Positions 30,806-44,000 of a stretch of DNA of 64,000 bases are shown piece by piece. A program made the position numbers and the translations under genes. The notes below the pieces were generated by a model. The model was not told the DNA's origin, made no database searches, and saw only the letters and a program-made list of their open reading frames with translations. The DNA comes from Spinacia oleracea (taxonomy: Eukaryota; Streptophyta; Magnoliopsida; Caryophyllales; Amaranthaceae): contig NC_079491.1 in assembly GCF_020520425.1 (NCBI RefSeq), positions 2,542,001-2,606,000 of the forward strand, given 5' to 3'. Each line of letters opens with the position of its first letter. The first letter of the stretch is position 1.

Positions 30806-33127
30806 CTACGGTTCAAATTTGAAGGCTTGCAAAGCATCACGAGCAACACCAAATTGTTTCTCAGCTTCCGCTAGCTTTGCCTCCACCTCTTTCGCAGCAA
30901 CAATATTCTCCTTCATGATGAGGAGTGAGTTTTCTTGCTCTTTCTTCTGTATGACGTACCCTTGGAACTTCTCTTCTGATTCTGAAATAAGAGGCAAAAG
31001 TCTATCCGCTCGTTCTGCTAAATCATTGAGCTTCCTTTTATGTTCGGCTTGTTCTTGCTGAATCTGATCTATCTCCTTATGAAGAGCTTGCATTCGCTCC
31101 TCTTCTGCTTTCCCTGCAATTGTAGTTGTCTGCACGCTCGTCTCTATCTCCAAAGATCGTTGCTCCAAGTCATTGAGAGTGGGATCTCCCTGTTTCCCTA
31201 GCCGAACGTGGTGGAGTTGAGAACCGCACCCAATATACCCCTTGATAAAAGATTCGATTGCAGAGATGTCGATCTTCTTATCACGAACATAGGAGAAAAC
31301 CTGTTCAAACTCCTGCGCTAGTTCATGAACCTTGGCTAAAGGAGTCTTCATCAACTTGTCCTTTATTTCATTAATCATCAAGCTTGCAGCATATCGGTCC
31401 GCCCTGTTGGTCGCCTTAGTGATCATGTCTTGAGCATTAAAAGAAGGAGACTCGGTCGAAGCAGTAGAAACACTTGTGGTTGGCGCAGTATCAATGACAA
31501 CATCATCAATGAACTGTTGTTCAGGAAGGGAGACAAATGTATTCTCGCAAGCAGTAAGCTCTACTGCTATGTTCGCATCGCTTTGAAGATTCTGAAAAGT
31601 GAAAAATAAAGGGGATTAAAATAGTAATTAAAAAGAAAACGAGAATGTCAAAGTAAAGAAATGAACCTCTATCTCTTCAGGCGATAGCTCAGGGCCATAA
31701 TCTTCAGCGAAAATATCATCCAGAATTGTAGGTTCACCTGCGTGTTCGTCATCGGAAGGTTCATTTTCGTCATTGGAAGGTTCATTACTTACAACTCTGC
31801 TTGCTAGTCTTCTACTCTCGTCCCTGCATTTCGAAGATGTTTCCTTGGGCGGACAGGATATCGTGGAACTTTTAGGCAATCTGACTCTAACTTTGCGAGG
31901 TGCAGCCGAAGTCTTGGCAGCTTTGTCTTTTGGTGAAGTGTTAAGATCATCGCCCTTTCTCTCCTTTCTCTTCTTAGACCTGACATTTGTTAGACTAGGA
32001 GTTCTTGAAGCATAAGCCGCATTTAAAGAAACGACCGAATTCCACCATGTTGTGAAGCTTGGAGTGACTCGAGATTGGGCATTAAACGTGCGGCAAGGGA
32101 CCAAAAAAGTAGCCCTAGTATGCAGACGAATGCTGGACTGAAAAAGATAGTACATATGCTCTCGGGTGATGTTTTGTGTCTGGACTACTAATTCGCCTGG
32201 CACATCTTGGTGAAATCCGAATTGCCGACCGAATCGATGAGGACTGTATGGCTCAACCACGTAGTTGTTGTCGAACCTCAAGGTCAGAAAACAGGACCGC
32301 ATGCTAATGAAGAAGTTTGCGAATTGCTTTGGTTGATGGTTGTCATCTTCACGCTTCTCATCTGAATTACCACAAATTGAGTTAGCAAGCCAATTGAAAT
32401 CCTTACCCGAAGAAACTAGCGATTTAGCATCTGGAGACTTTATGACAGAGTCAAGGCCTTGAATTCCAACCAGGGGAGCACCAACAAAATCGTAGGTGAC
32501 GACGTGATGACTTATTGTTGCTACTGCTACTTCCCCATCCTCTCCAACTAATTCCGGCCACACGTTCTTTCCTACGCCGAAACCCTTAACAGGTCCTGTA
32601 CAGTGTACACGTGAAAATAAAAGTAGAAATATTATTCAGCGTTACAAAAATATATTACGTATGCATAATGTTATATTACATCCGTTTTAAAATTATCTTT
32701 ACAGTTACTCTGTACTATTTGCACAAATATTAAGAAAAAATAGGAAAAATGTATAAAAAGTTGGGTGAATAAAATTAAATATGGATACATAAAGAGAAAT
32801 ATGTACTCCGTAATAAATTGGGTGAATGAAAAAAAAATTGAATAAAGTAAGAGAAGTTGACTGAAAGAGCTGTAAATGTTGTGAGGTAAGAAGAATAAAA
32901 TAGTTGTAATTTTTTATGTCAAAAATAAATAAAACACAATTTGCAATGTAAATAACTGTATGAAATGGATTAAAACGGAAAATATAAAACTTATTTTGAA
33001 ACGGAGGTGGTACCGTGGTACTTACCAAATTGATTGACACGGGTATGAATAACGAATTCAAATTGTTAAAGCATATTTTACCTGAACATGAAATCGGGGG
33101 GGATTTGCATTCGCCTTCTTGTTCCAT
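30806..33127 (-). CDS. Chimeric gene: inhibitor head fused in frame to the C-terminal half of a retrotransposon-borne PMD protein
   Basis: Minus-strand order: promoter TATAAAG (33178-33184); exon 1 at 33082-33127 (MEQEGECKSPPISCS, identical to inhibitor E); exon 2 starts at 32595 and encodes the inhibitor as far as ...EVAVATI, then crosses the duplication junction at 32513/32514 and continues as SHHVVTYDFVG..., the PMD protein. A likely GT-AG intron (31592-31666) follows, then a coiled-coil exon to the stop at 30806. The frame is kept across the junction and across both introns, giving about 586 residues. The inhibitor part keeps the WPELVG segment and first helix but not the reactive loop, so inhibition is not expected. 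The PMD part lacks its N-terminal half. It keeps a basic SKKRKERKG patch and the coiled coil. Transcription is untested; function unknown. Confidence 0.8.
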
Positions 33128-33177
33128 TTTAAGAAAAAATACCTATAATATTTGTCTCTAAAATCTTCATTTCCTAG

Positions 33178-33184
33178 CTTTATA
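33178..33184 (-). promoter_or_regulatory. TATA box of the chimeric gene
   Basis: TATAAAG on the minus strand, about 50 bp before the ATG at 33127. It is an exact copy of the inhibitor E promoter region (17837-17843). Confidence 0.55.
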
Positions 33185-33311
33185 AGTAGACATGTTAATC
33201 AACCTATGATTTTTAAAAAATAAATAAATTTGTGGCTTTTCGTTAGTTTTATGAGGCCAAATTCGTAGAAGTTTAATTAGTTGGGTTCTTTCAATTATTA
33301 GATAGACGAAT

Positions 33312-33982
33312 CAGTGGCGGATCTAGAAAATAAAAAATGAGGGTCCAAAAAATTTTAAGTGGGGTAAATAGGATTTTTAATTTGTGGGTTTATTAACTAT
33401 AGAAAGTTAGAAACTCAAAGCTTGGTTCAAATTACAACTACAATTTAGATCGATTACCTTTTAAAAGAAAAAAAGAAACGAGTGTATACAACGAGTTTTA
33501 TGCTTGTAAAGAATTTTGTTTTGTTACAATTGTTCTTGAACACTAATGAAAAATAGTTCAAATCTTCTTCTAACGAACTAATTGGGTATTACGGAGTATA
33601 AAATTAGGACTCTAGAAGAATTCAAAAAATAAAAATACAGTACTACAAACCATGAAAAGATCAATGATGGGTAAAAGACAAAGATATAAAGACATAAAAG
33701 AAAAAGGGTAAGAAACCATTAAAGATGAAGACAACTTCAAGGGCAAGTAAAAAGTAAAATAATAGAAACTTTTTAAAAAATACCCTGTGTAGATTGGAAC
33801 ACAAGATCTCCCATGCAAATTAAATGTTTTGGGCGGACTCCAATAACCACTGGGCTACTTCAGTTTTTCGTATTGTTAGGCGTACATTAAGAAATAAGTA
33901 TATATGTGCAGTTTATCAGTTTTTATCGAAAAATAACGGGGGTCCCTTTGATCTCCACAAGGACTATGTAGGTCCGTCACTG
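33312..33982. mobile_element. hAT-type element, duplicated copy
   Basis: Copy of 17971-18641 carried by the tandem duplication, not a separate insertion. One base differs near 33773. Confidence 0.82.
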
Positions 33983-34049
33983 AGACGAACATTCATATGG
34001 ACAGCTTGGTGGTGTACACCAGTTTAATATGTTAGTTGACATATTGCGA

Positions 34050-34661
34050 ATAAATAGGTTACTCTATCATTTGCTCAAACTCTCATCTATTAATAACTAG
34101 ATTAGATCCCGTGCACGCACGGATTTTTATAAATTTTTTTCACAAAATATTTAACTGAATATCTCCCAAACTAATGCATAGTCCTAACATTTTTAACATA
34201 CTCGTTTAAATTTATTCACCTAATATGCATATTTAAAATGCTAATATAGTAATTTGACCAAATTTTTGAGTGATATATATTCCATTACTAATACAATGAT
34301 TTGACTAAAATGTTACCAATTTAGAATAATAATTATTACGTCGTATCAATTATTGCTATAATTTATAAACTAAATTTTGTTTCCATACCTAAATAATTTA
34401 TAAAAAAAGGGTGAGAATAAAAATAAAATAAAACAGATACACTTTTTGGGAAAGTGGTTTTTGGTGGGAAAAAATCGCACCAGGAATTGACACGTGTCAT
34501 TCCTGGTGTCTCTTTTAGTATATAGTAATAATAGATATCATCCTTATTGCTCTTATTGTTCTTATCGCATTTTTATTGTTCTTGTGTTATCTTGATTGTT
34601 CGGATATATACTTAGCACCATCTCTTGACGAATTCGAGCCTAGGCAAAATTTGTCCAAAAC
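34050..34661 (+). repeat. Old LTR fragment, duplicated copy
   Basis: Copy of 18709-19320, again split by the Helitron at 34097. Confidence 0.6.
34097..34535 (-). mobile_element. Non-autonomous Helitron, duplicated copy
   Basis: Copy of 18756-19194 with the same A/T flanks and terminal hairpin. Confidence 0.8.
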
Positions 34662-34843
34662 TGGGTACATAGAAGTTTAAAACGCTTACGTACAATCGAG
34701 TTCAACATATACAGAGCAAAAACATAAATGTTATTACTCTTTTTATTTTATTTCAACATAACATAATCGCACTAGCTAGTCATTACACATATTTATTCAT
34801 TACTCCGTACTTCAATTTTATGTGTACGCATTACTTTGCTTGC

Positions 34844-35595
34844 TTAACCGGCCATTGGAGGACGAATGACAATTCCATCAGAATCAACAATGACAAAGAC
34901 ACGGTAGCAGTTGTAGTTGAGTGGGATCCAAGATTTATCCCAAACAATGGGATCAACACGAGGGTTTTCTTCCTTAATGATTTTTGCTGCTTCTTCTCCC
35001 TTCATCCCTTCAAGCTCTGGCCAGCTAAGTTTCCCTGCAAAATTCATTAATTATTTGGAGGAGAGTTTAAATAATCGTTGCATATAACAAAATGCATACG
35101 GAGTATTTGCATTTAACAATTTAAAATCACTTTTTTACAGTTTAAAAACACGTACATTTTTCAGACTATAATGACCACCTAAGAGGAGAGCAACCAACAA
35201 CAATTTACATATCCCCAAATCTTTTGTGCTAAAAATTGAGAACCCTAATTTATTCAAGTATAGGTATAAATTCAATTTTATCCCTTTTGATAATTTCATG
35301 TAGCGTAGTACTTGCTTTTAAATAGGAAAAATGTGTTTTTAAACCATAAAAACAAGCTTTTAAAGTTTAAACTACACAAATAATGTGTTTTTAAGGGGTT
35401 AAAAATACAGAACGGTGTCGTTTTGACCCATTTGCATCTAGGTCTATATACATACATCCGGTTGTAGATTCTAATTTGCGTTATATTGCCAGAACAACAA
35501 TATAATGGGAAAAAAGAAGAAGTTGAATTTACAAAAGTTAAGCACTTAATTAAGCGTAGTAAACACTAACCAGATGGGCATAAATCTGATTCCAT
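34844..35595 (-). CDS. Potato inhibitor I family inhibitor, copy C' (71 aa, P1 Leu)
   Basis: Exon 1 is 35571-35595 and exon 2 is 34844-35034. The protein is identical to copy C (19503-20254), with the same TATA box (35696-35702) and introns. It was created by the 15.3-kb duplication, so the dose of this inhibitor is doubled. Confidence 0.9.
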
Positions 35596-36339
35596 CTCTT
35601 GATTTCTCTTTGAATTGTTTAGTGTAACTCAAAGTTTCAAGATTATTTGTAACGTTTGGTGGTTGGTTATGTTGATGCAATAAAAATTGTGTTCATTTTA
35701 TAGACGAGTGACTCACTAATACGTACGATGAAATAGCTACCAATCACTGCTTTCAATGACAAAATTGTTTTGGCATCTAAAATTAATATTGCAACCCAAA
35801 AACGTGGGATAAAAATTGTATGGCCTGAATGAGATTGGGATAAAACTCAGTTGGAGTTTTTTGATTTTTTTTTTGTTTATTTATATTATTTTTATTTTTT
35901 AAACTAGGGACCAGTATTCTATTCAATTCTCCAACCTTACCGGCCATGAAATTAATATTTTATCTCTTCGAGTAACACCAGCATAAAAAGTCAAGTAATT
36001 AACACCAGTCAACGATATTTTGACTTTTACGTTTGTCAATATACATTTTTTAACATATATTAATATCTTGAATTGCATGTAGTTCAAATTATGAAGTTTG
36101 ATATTGTTAAAATATACATCGAGATGAATCTAATAAGTTCTTGGTAGAGCGGTAGAGTAGTCATTATTATATAGTGAGTTTTTGTTGTTGGGAAATATCC
36201 AAGATTGATAGAATAGAGATAAAATTAGTGGTTTAAATATTTAGATTACCTTTTATGTTTGAGTTGGAGTGGGCCTACTAATTGGGCTAAATTGTGCTAT
36301 GGGCTTGGGGGTGCTTGTGGTTAGTTTATTAATATAGTT

Positions 36340-36555
36340 ACTTCTTTTGCCCCTTAATACTCGGTCCGCTTTGACTTTTTGCACTATTCATATAATTCAC
36401 TTTGACCCTATTTTATTTCTAGTATATGAAAACAAATGTTCTTATATAATATATTGTTGGATTCATCTTAATATATATTTTCAAAATATTAATAATTTTA
36501 TAAGTTTTAATAATATGTAGTTAAAAATAGGTCGAGTATTAAGGGACGAAGGGAA
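36340..36555. mobile_element. Stowaway-like MITE, duplicated copy
   Basis: Copy of 20999-21214 within the right duplication unit. Confidence 0.6.
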
Positions 36556-37200
36556 TCTAATATACATATTATAAAGGAGGCATATTTGCTGAACTATTAG
36601 AGCGCCCCACCTAGGATTACTAATGGTTTCGACCAATGAAAAATAAGATTTCTAATTTATTTTTGAATTAAAAAAATCGAGTGCCACATAGATAATTAAT
36701 TAGGTGCCACGTAGATATTTAAATTAATTAATTAATTACAAATATATACAATTCCATCCAAAATCAAACGCTCTAATAATTAAAAAATAAATCTAAAATA
36801 AAATTCATCCAAAATCAAACACTAATTTAAAATAAAATTCAATCCAAAATCAAACATTAATCCAATATTAGAGCGCCACATAGGAAATCTAATGGTTTCA
36901 GCCAATGAAAAATAAGACTTCAAAATTATTTTGAATTAAAAAGTCGAATTCCACGTAGATAAATAATTAGGTGCCATGTAAATATTTTTATTAAATAATT
37001 ATTAATATTTCTTATATACAATTTCATCCAAAATCAAACACTATAATAAATAAAAAATAAATCTAAAATGAAATTCAATCCAAAATTTTTAAAAAATCAA
37101 TTTAATCTAATATATAAAATATAGCAGTTGATATATGTAGGATTTTTATTTTAACGTAACAATTTAATAGAAACCGTGCATCGCACGGGCTAAAGTCTAG
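36556..37200 (+). mobile_element. Non-autonomous Helitron, duplicated copy
   Basis: Copy of 21215-21859, ending in the same hairpin and CTAG before T. One G/A difference from the left copy near 36689. Confidence 0.8.
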
Positions 37201-37485
37201 TACATATTAGTAATCAAATATTACATTTTTTTGTTAATCACGTAATTAGACGCTTTTTTTTTTGTAGGGGAACATAATTAGAGGTTTATTAACGTTCTTC
37301 TAATCCTACTTTTCTTTCGTTTCAAGTCATTTAATTTTTTCTGGGTGTTAATATTTCTGACTCTTCTCATCAAACATATCTTTTTTTCTCTGAAAAACTG
37401 ATTTACATTTATAAGGAGATTATTGTTTTGCAACAATTAATTCAGATTTAGGGAAATCTTAGAAGTAAGCTATCCGGTAACCCAC

Positions 37486-38020
37486 TGTAGGCATTAAAAA
37501 TATGAAGAATGCCACATCATCATTTTTTGTCCCGAAAAAGTCAAATGTTGACTTCTATTATTAAATGTCAGATAAATTGTTTAATTTGGGTTATAAACCA
37601 AATAGGCCCATTTTTAATAAATGACGTTCATTTAATAGGAGTGGGTTATTTAAATGAGCTTAAGTAAAGAGGCCCATTTATCCACAAAAGGAAAACCCTA
37701 AACCTAAGAAGAGGATATAAAAAGTTCTCTCCAAGTCATTTGGCAGACAGACTGAACGTAGTATACAAAAACCTACTACTCTCCAGAAAAAACCCGAAGA
37801 CGGCTTCCAAGCACACAAGTCTGACATCAAATCTCGGTGGAAGAAGAACAACAAGCACAAACGCCGTTCTACCTTCAAACCACAAATTCTTGCTGTTGTA
37901 GAGATCGAATCAGTGGATAAACATTAGAGATTGTACCCAAATACAAAATCAATAAAAATATATTTTGTTCACATTATTTTGATTCTGTTATTTTTGCAGA
38001 CTCGTAAATTTGTGTTTACA
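37486..38020 (+). repeat. Left LTR of the whole element
   Basis: 535 bp; same as 22144-22678, with telo-box-like site, TATAAAA and AATAAA at equivalent positions. Confidence 0.93.
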
Positions 38021-38096
38021 AATTGGCACGCTCGGTGGGACCACTCTACCACTCATCTCCTTCTCTACAAAAAAAAAAATCAATCTACCAACGAAG

Positions 38097-41000
38097 ATGG
38101 CTGCTCAACAAACCGTTTCCATGTCCGATGCTGAGAAGGCCGCTATGGTGAAACAAAGGGCGGCAGAATTGGCTGAGATGATGAAAGGGCGTGACGAGGG
38201 TATACGCACCAGAGGAATGAAGAACGCTGATCTGAATGAGGCTGCTTCGAGTCTGCGTTCGGCTCCTATCACCACCAAAACAAGGAGAAAGAGCCATGTC
38301 CGTGCTTCCTCCGACGTGTCCCCGAATCCGTATTACCGCAAATCCCGCAACATCCCTGTTTTCGGGTCCTTTCCTGCTGAAGGTGCACGATTCCTTATGC
38401 CCGGTGAAGAAGATATGCGTCCTCACCAAAAGCCTGACAGGCTGGTCATCCACACTAGTCCTTTGTTCGATCCTTTCTATGTAGAAAGCGATGCAAAGAG
38501 TAGTACCGGGTCTTCTCCAACGTCACCCCTCAAAGTATCAGATTGTGAAGAATCGGTCCAGTCCCTACAGACCGACATTGCGGAGGTGATGGCGATCGAA
38601 TCAAAGACCGTTGAGGAGCAGCTTGCCGAAATGAAGGGCATGATCGTGAAGCTCATGAAGGATGGCGAGGAGAAAGACGAGGAAATCAAGAAGCAGAATG
38701 AGAGGATTTCCTCCTTAACCAAAAAGCTCAAGAAACAGGAAGAGAGCGCAGACGAAGAGAACGACGACTCTGAAGGGAGTACGACTTCAAAATCTACCAC
38801 AAAGGGTGAAAAACCCGACGACACATTCACCATGAAAAAGATCCAGGACATGATAACAAATGCGGTGAAGAATCATATCGTCGGAAGCTCCGGCCCTAGT
38901 CATCTTTATGAGAAGCCGTACACGAAGAGAATCGATCACTTAAGGATGCCCGTCGGTTATCAACCTCCGAAGTTCCAGCAGTTTGACGGAAAGGGGAACC
39001 CCAAGCAGCATGTAGCCCACTTCATCGAAACGTGCAACAACGCTGGCACATCGGGGGATTTACTCGTCAAACAGTTCGTCCGTTCTCTAAAGGACACGGC
39101 ATTCGACTGGTACACGGACCTTCCTGCAGAAGCCATCGACAGTTGGGCAGAAATGGAGGAAGAATTCAAGGCCAGGTTCTACAGTACACGACGTGTCGTC
39201 AGCATGATTGAATTGACAAAGACGACACAGTGGGAGAATGAGCCTGTTGTAGATTACATCAACCGGTGGCGCACTCTAAGCCTGGAATGCAAGGACCGTC
39301 TGACGGAGACCTCTGCTATTGCAATGTGCATCCAAGGTATGAACTGGGATTTGCTGTACATTTTGCAGGGCATAAAACCAAGATCCTTTCAAGATTTGGC
39401 TACCCGTGCTCATGACATGGAGATCAGTATCACCAATAATCGTGGAGGAAGTTCTTCAAGTTTCAAGAAGGAAAAGAAGGACTTCAAGAAGCCTGAGAAA
39501 TACGTGAAAGATTCAACCAAGGAGTCATTTGCCGTTGCCACTAGCTCTGCCCCTGTAAAAATTTCGGCGAAGCCTAAAACTGAACAGAAGAAAGGGCCAT
39601 TTACAAAAGATGCTCGGAGAGATAAGCCAACGCTTAAAGAACTCCAAGCAAAGAAGTATCCATTTCCAGATTCAGACTTGGCCGGCATGTTGGACGATTT
39701 GTTGGAGAAGAAGGTCATAAGCTTGCCTGAGTCCAAGCGCCCTGATCAAATGGGAAGGACATCTGACCCAAACTTTTGCCCTTACCATCGAATAGTGAGC
39801 CATCCTATCGAAAAGTGCATCACTCTCAAGGAGAGAATCATGCAACTTGCAACAGAAGGGAGGATTGTGCTAGATCTGGATGAAGCGGCGGAGTCCCATC
39901 ATGCTTCAGTCATCCAGTTTGGAAGTTTGGATCCCATTTTGATAATAGATCCCGTCAAGAATTCTGCGTCCACCCCTCTACCTCGCAAGGAAGATGAGGA
40001 AGGATGGACATTAGTGACGAGAAGGAAGAAGAGAAAGCAAACGAAGCTAGAAGAGCAACCTCCTCTTCGTCAAAAGCAACACCAGAAAAGAAACAAATCC
40101 AAAAGTTCGCATGTCACGAGAAACAAAGGTCTCGTGAAAAAGAAGAGCACCTCGCGCGACAGTTTTCCCACAAAGGAGGTACGAAAGCATGTCACATTAA
40201 ATGATTTCCTTCCGCAGGAATACCTCGGCGAAATTTCTGTCAACACAGTGACCTGTAGCGTGGCGGAAGAAGAAGAGAAAGAAGAGAAAAGTCTAGTCTC
40301 TGAAGGGCTAAACCATGAAAGAGACCCTGAAAGAGATGCAAAGATTCTGGCGTTGTTAGGTACAGTCCCTTCTCGAATGGGTTGGCGCCAAGCTTTATCC
40401 CTACCCGAAGAAATGAGGTTCGCCCTTGCACGTGCCATAGAAAATCCGACGCAATATACATCGAAGGAAAATATTGAGCAAGGGATCTACGAAAATCACC
40501 CTGAGCGTTGTGCTGCATGCAGTGCGGCCTTGGCATTCACAGACGAAGACCTTATGTTGGGTTCAAAGCCTCACAACAGACCTCTCTTTGTATGTGGATA
40601 CATCCGCAAGAAAAAGATCAACCGCATCTTGGTAGACGGAGGTTCCGCAGTGAACATAATGCCGAAGTCCACCATGACGAAGTTGGGAATCACCGAAAGT
40701 GAGTTGACCGAAAGTCGATTGATGATCCAAGGATTCAATCTAGGCGGGCAACGAGCCATCGGTATGATAAGAGTTGATCTGACTATCGGAGAAATGACTG
40801 CAACAACGATTTTTCATGTCATTGATTCGAATACTTCATATCGCCTATTGCTAGGCCGACCTTGGATGCACGAAAATGGAGTAGTAGCCTCAACCTTGCA
40901 TCAATGCTTCAAATATTACAGAAACGGTGAAAGAAAGGTGAATGCGGACGTGAAGCCATTCTCTGAAGTAGAGTCTCATTTTGCCGATGCGAAATTCTAT

Positions 41001-44000
41001 GCCAGCCAAGGAGAGCCTGTTGAAGTAATGCCCACGGAAATTGCATCGACTGGAAAAGTCATGCCGAAGAAGTTGCAATCAAGGGTTACAGAAGAGAAGC
41101 CTTCAAGGAATGTTCTGGAGCCGTCACATGAAACAGTTGATGAGAAGAAAAGCAAGGAGATTCTTTCGCAAAGAGTTGAAGAAAATCCTAGAGAAGCAGT
41201 GCCAGTGCTACGTTACATCCCCATGTCGCGTCGCAAAGAAGGTCAGTCTCCGTTTATGAATTGTGGAGCAGAAACAACTTCAAAAAAGGTCAAGGACATG
41301 CCGCAAGAATTTGATAAAAGCATGACATTGCCGGTCCATAAGATCAGTGACCCGAAGATATTGACTTCTCCTACTCCAAACTCCACGAAGTCGCCAGAAA
41401 CACCTAGCTCAAGGAAAGATGGCTTCGATCCAGTTGCATACAAGTTAATGGAAAATTCTGGTTATGATTTCTCTAACCCAAAACCCATGGGAAAGCTCGT
41501 TGAAGATAAGTCATACGGCCTCAATAAAACTCAGCAAAAACTTCAGCAACAAGGTGAACGTGTTTGGGTGAAAAAGGTTGGTTTGGGATTCAAGGAGTCT
41601 AAGCCAATTATCATCTCAGGACGACGGAGGTCAATGCAAGCATCACAGTACATTGGAGTTCAGGAAATGGAAGAAAGTGTGGATGAGAATTTTGAGCCAG
41701 TCCAGAAAGAATCGGTTTTTGATAGGATACATCCGTCTTCAGCTAAAGCACGGTCCTCCGTCTTTGATAGGCTCGACGGTCCGGTAAACTCTCCAACACC
41801 AAGTCGAGTCTTTGATAGATTGGGAGATCATTCCGGGAAAGCACATAAGAGCCCGAATGCAAAAGATGTCTTCGCAAGATTGGGAAAAGTCACTGGCAAA
41901 CCCACCAATTGTCTGTCACAGAAGCCTAAGAAGGAAGTCTTCAGTCGTCTTGGGAAGAAGGACGTTTCGCTCAAGCCGCAGTGGAGGCCGAAAAACACTG
42001 CATCAAAAACAAGAGACAAGTTCGAGCTGGAAAACGATGTCAGAAGCAACGTACCTTCTCGAATGAAACGCTTGGCGGTACTGGAAGTGAAGACAGGTGA
42101 TTCTCTCCGTGTAAAAGGCCACACCATGGTTCTAACCTGCCAAAAGAGCCCCACAAGCCAGAAACGTGATGCCGTAGAAGATATGACGGTCACCTCCTAT
42201 CATATCACCGCTTATGAGGATGTAGACTTGGAGGAGGAGATGGAAACAACAGAAGCACCAAAAAATCTTGATGATGGAGTTGAGACCACAATTGATGAAC
42301 TAAAGGAGTTGAATCTCGGCACCCAAGATGATCCGCGTCCAATCTATGTTAGTGCTCTGCTCACTCAGGAAGAAGAGAAGGGATACTTCGAAATACTCAC
42401 CGAGTACAAAGATGTTTTCGCCTGGAGTTACAGGGAAATGCCGGGTCTTGACCCCAAAGTGGCGGTCCACCGTTTAGCAGTAAGGAAAGGAGTCTCAGCA
42501 AAGAAGCAACCTCAGAGACGCTTCCGACCTGAATTAATTCCAGAAATTGAAGCTGAAGTCAACAAACTCATCGACGCTGGCTTCATTCGTGAAGTAAAGT
42601 ATCCTACTTGGATTGCAAACATTGTACCTGTGAGGAAGAAAAATGGCAAGTTGCGTGTTTGTGTAGATTTCAGAAATCTGAATGAAGCGTGTCCTAAGGA
42701 TGATTTTCCTTTGCCTGTCACCGAGATAATGATTGATGCAACGACCGGACATGAAGCATTATCCTTCATGGATTGTACGGCGGGATATAATCAGATCCTC
42801 ATGGCGCCCGAAGATCAAGAAGCAACGGCGTTCCGTACACCAAAGGGTATCTTTTGCTACAAGGTGATGCCGTTTGGTTTGAAAAATGCAGGCGCAACTT
42901 ATCAAAGAGCAATGCAGAAAATCTTCGAGGACATGATGCATAAGACCGTTGAATGTTATGTCGATGATCTTGTCGTCAAATCAAAGAAGAGGAACGATCA
43001 TTTGCTTCATCTCCGCGAGGTATTCAAGAAATTGCGTAGGTATCAATTGAAGATGAATCCCTTGAAGTGTGCATTCGGCGTAACCTCTGGAAAGTTCCTA
43101 GGATTTGTTGTGAGACATAGAGGAATTGAAATTGACCAGTCAAAAATTACAGCAATCCAGAATATGCCCGAGCCGAAGAACCTCAAAGAATTGCGCGGAT
43201 TACAAGGGAGACTTGCATATATCCGACGCTTCATTTCGAATCTTGCAGGACGATGTCATCCTTTCAGCCATCTTATGAAGAAGGGCGCTCCATTTGAATG
43301 GGACGATTCATGTCGCAAAGCTTTTGAAAGCATCAAGCAGTACCTCTCAACCCCACCTGTCTTGGGGGCACCGGTTCAAGGGAAGCCACTTATCCTCTAC
43401 ATCTCTGCTCATGAAAGGTCGTTGGGGGCATTGTGTGCTCAAGAGAATGGTGACGGAAAGGAAGCTGCTCTTTACTACCTCAGTCGTACGTTGGTTGGCG
43501 CGGAATTGAATTATTCGCCTATTGAGAAAGTGTGTCTAGCTTTGATCTTTGCAATCCAAAAGTTGAAGCATTACATGCAGGCACATACGGTGAAGGTGAT
43601 CTCCAAAGCTGACCCCATAAAGTACATCCTATCAAGACCAGTACTATCCGGAAGACTTGCTAAATGGGCTATGCTCATAAGTCAACATGATGTTGTGTAC
43701 GTACCTCAAAAGGCGATCAAGGGACAAGCTTTGGCCGATTTCCTAGCTGCACATCCGATTCCATCACATTGGGAGCTTCCTGATGATCTACCTGGAGAAG
43801 AAGTATTCTACATTGATGTCTTACCTCCATGGGAAATGTACTTCGACGGAGCAGCTCGCCAAGATGGTGCGGGAGCAGGGGTCATCCTTGTATCACCTGA
43901 GAAACATGTCTTCACGTATTCATTTACGCTCACCAACTTATGCTCGAACAATGTTGCTGAATATCAAGCTCTCGTTCTGGGGCTTCAAATGGCAAAAGAG

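Larger units (their letters stand above)
17173..32513. repeat. Left unit of a 15.34-kb direct tandem duplication
   Basis: 15341 bp, nearly identical to 32514-47857. By eye I found about five substitutions (near 18432, 18793, 21348, 31750, 32342), one T-run difference near 21905 and a longer A-run near 30300. The unit runs from inside exon 2 of the 88-aa inhibitor to inside the antisense PMD ORF of the retrotransposon. At the junction (32512-32513) only TT is shared between the two parent sequences, so this looks like replication- or end-joining-based duplication rather than homologous unequal exchange. Confidence 0.93.
22144..32513 (+). mobile_element. Tat-clade Ty3/gypsy retrotransposon, right-truncated duplicate
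   Basis: Left LTR (22144-22678), primer-site region, complete Gag-Pol ORF and part of the antisense PMD region. It ends at the tandem-duplication junction, so the right LTR is absent. It is a duplicate of 37486-47857 rather than an independent insertion: the left flanking bases (GGTAACCCAC) are the same in both. Because of the missing right LTR it cannot be a complete element. Confidence 0.93.

Noticed and set aside
30819-31061. Plus-strand 80-aa ORF
   Set aside because: Complement of the antisense coiled-coil exon; low complexity, no support.
22144-32513. Two independent retrotransposon insertions
   Set aside because: Both copies have the same left flank for more than 4 kb and the same insertion base, so one insertion was duplicated.
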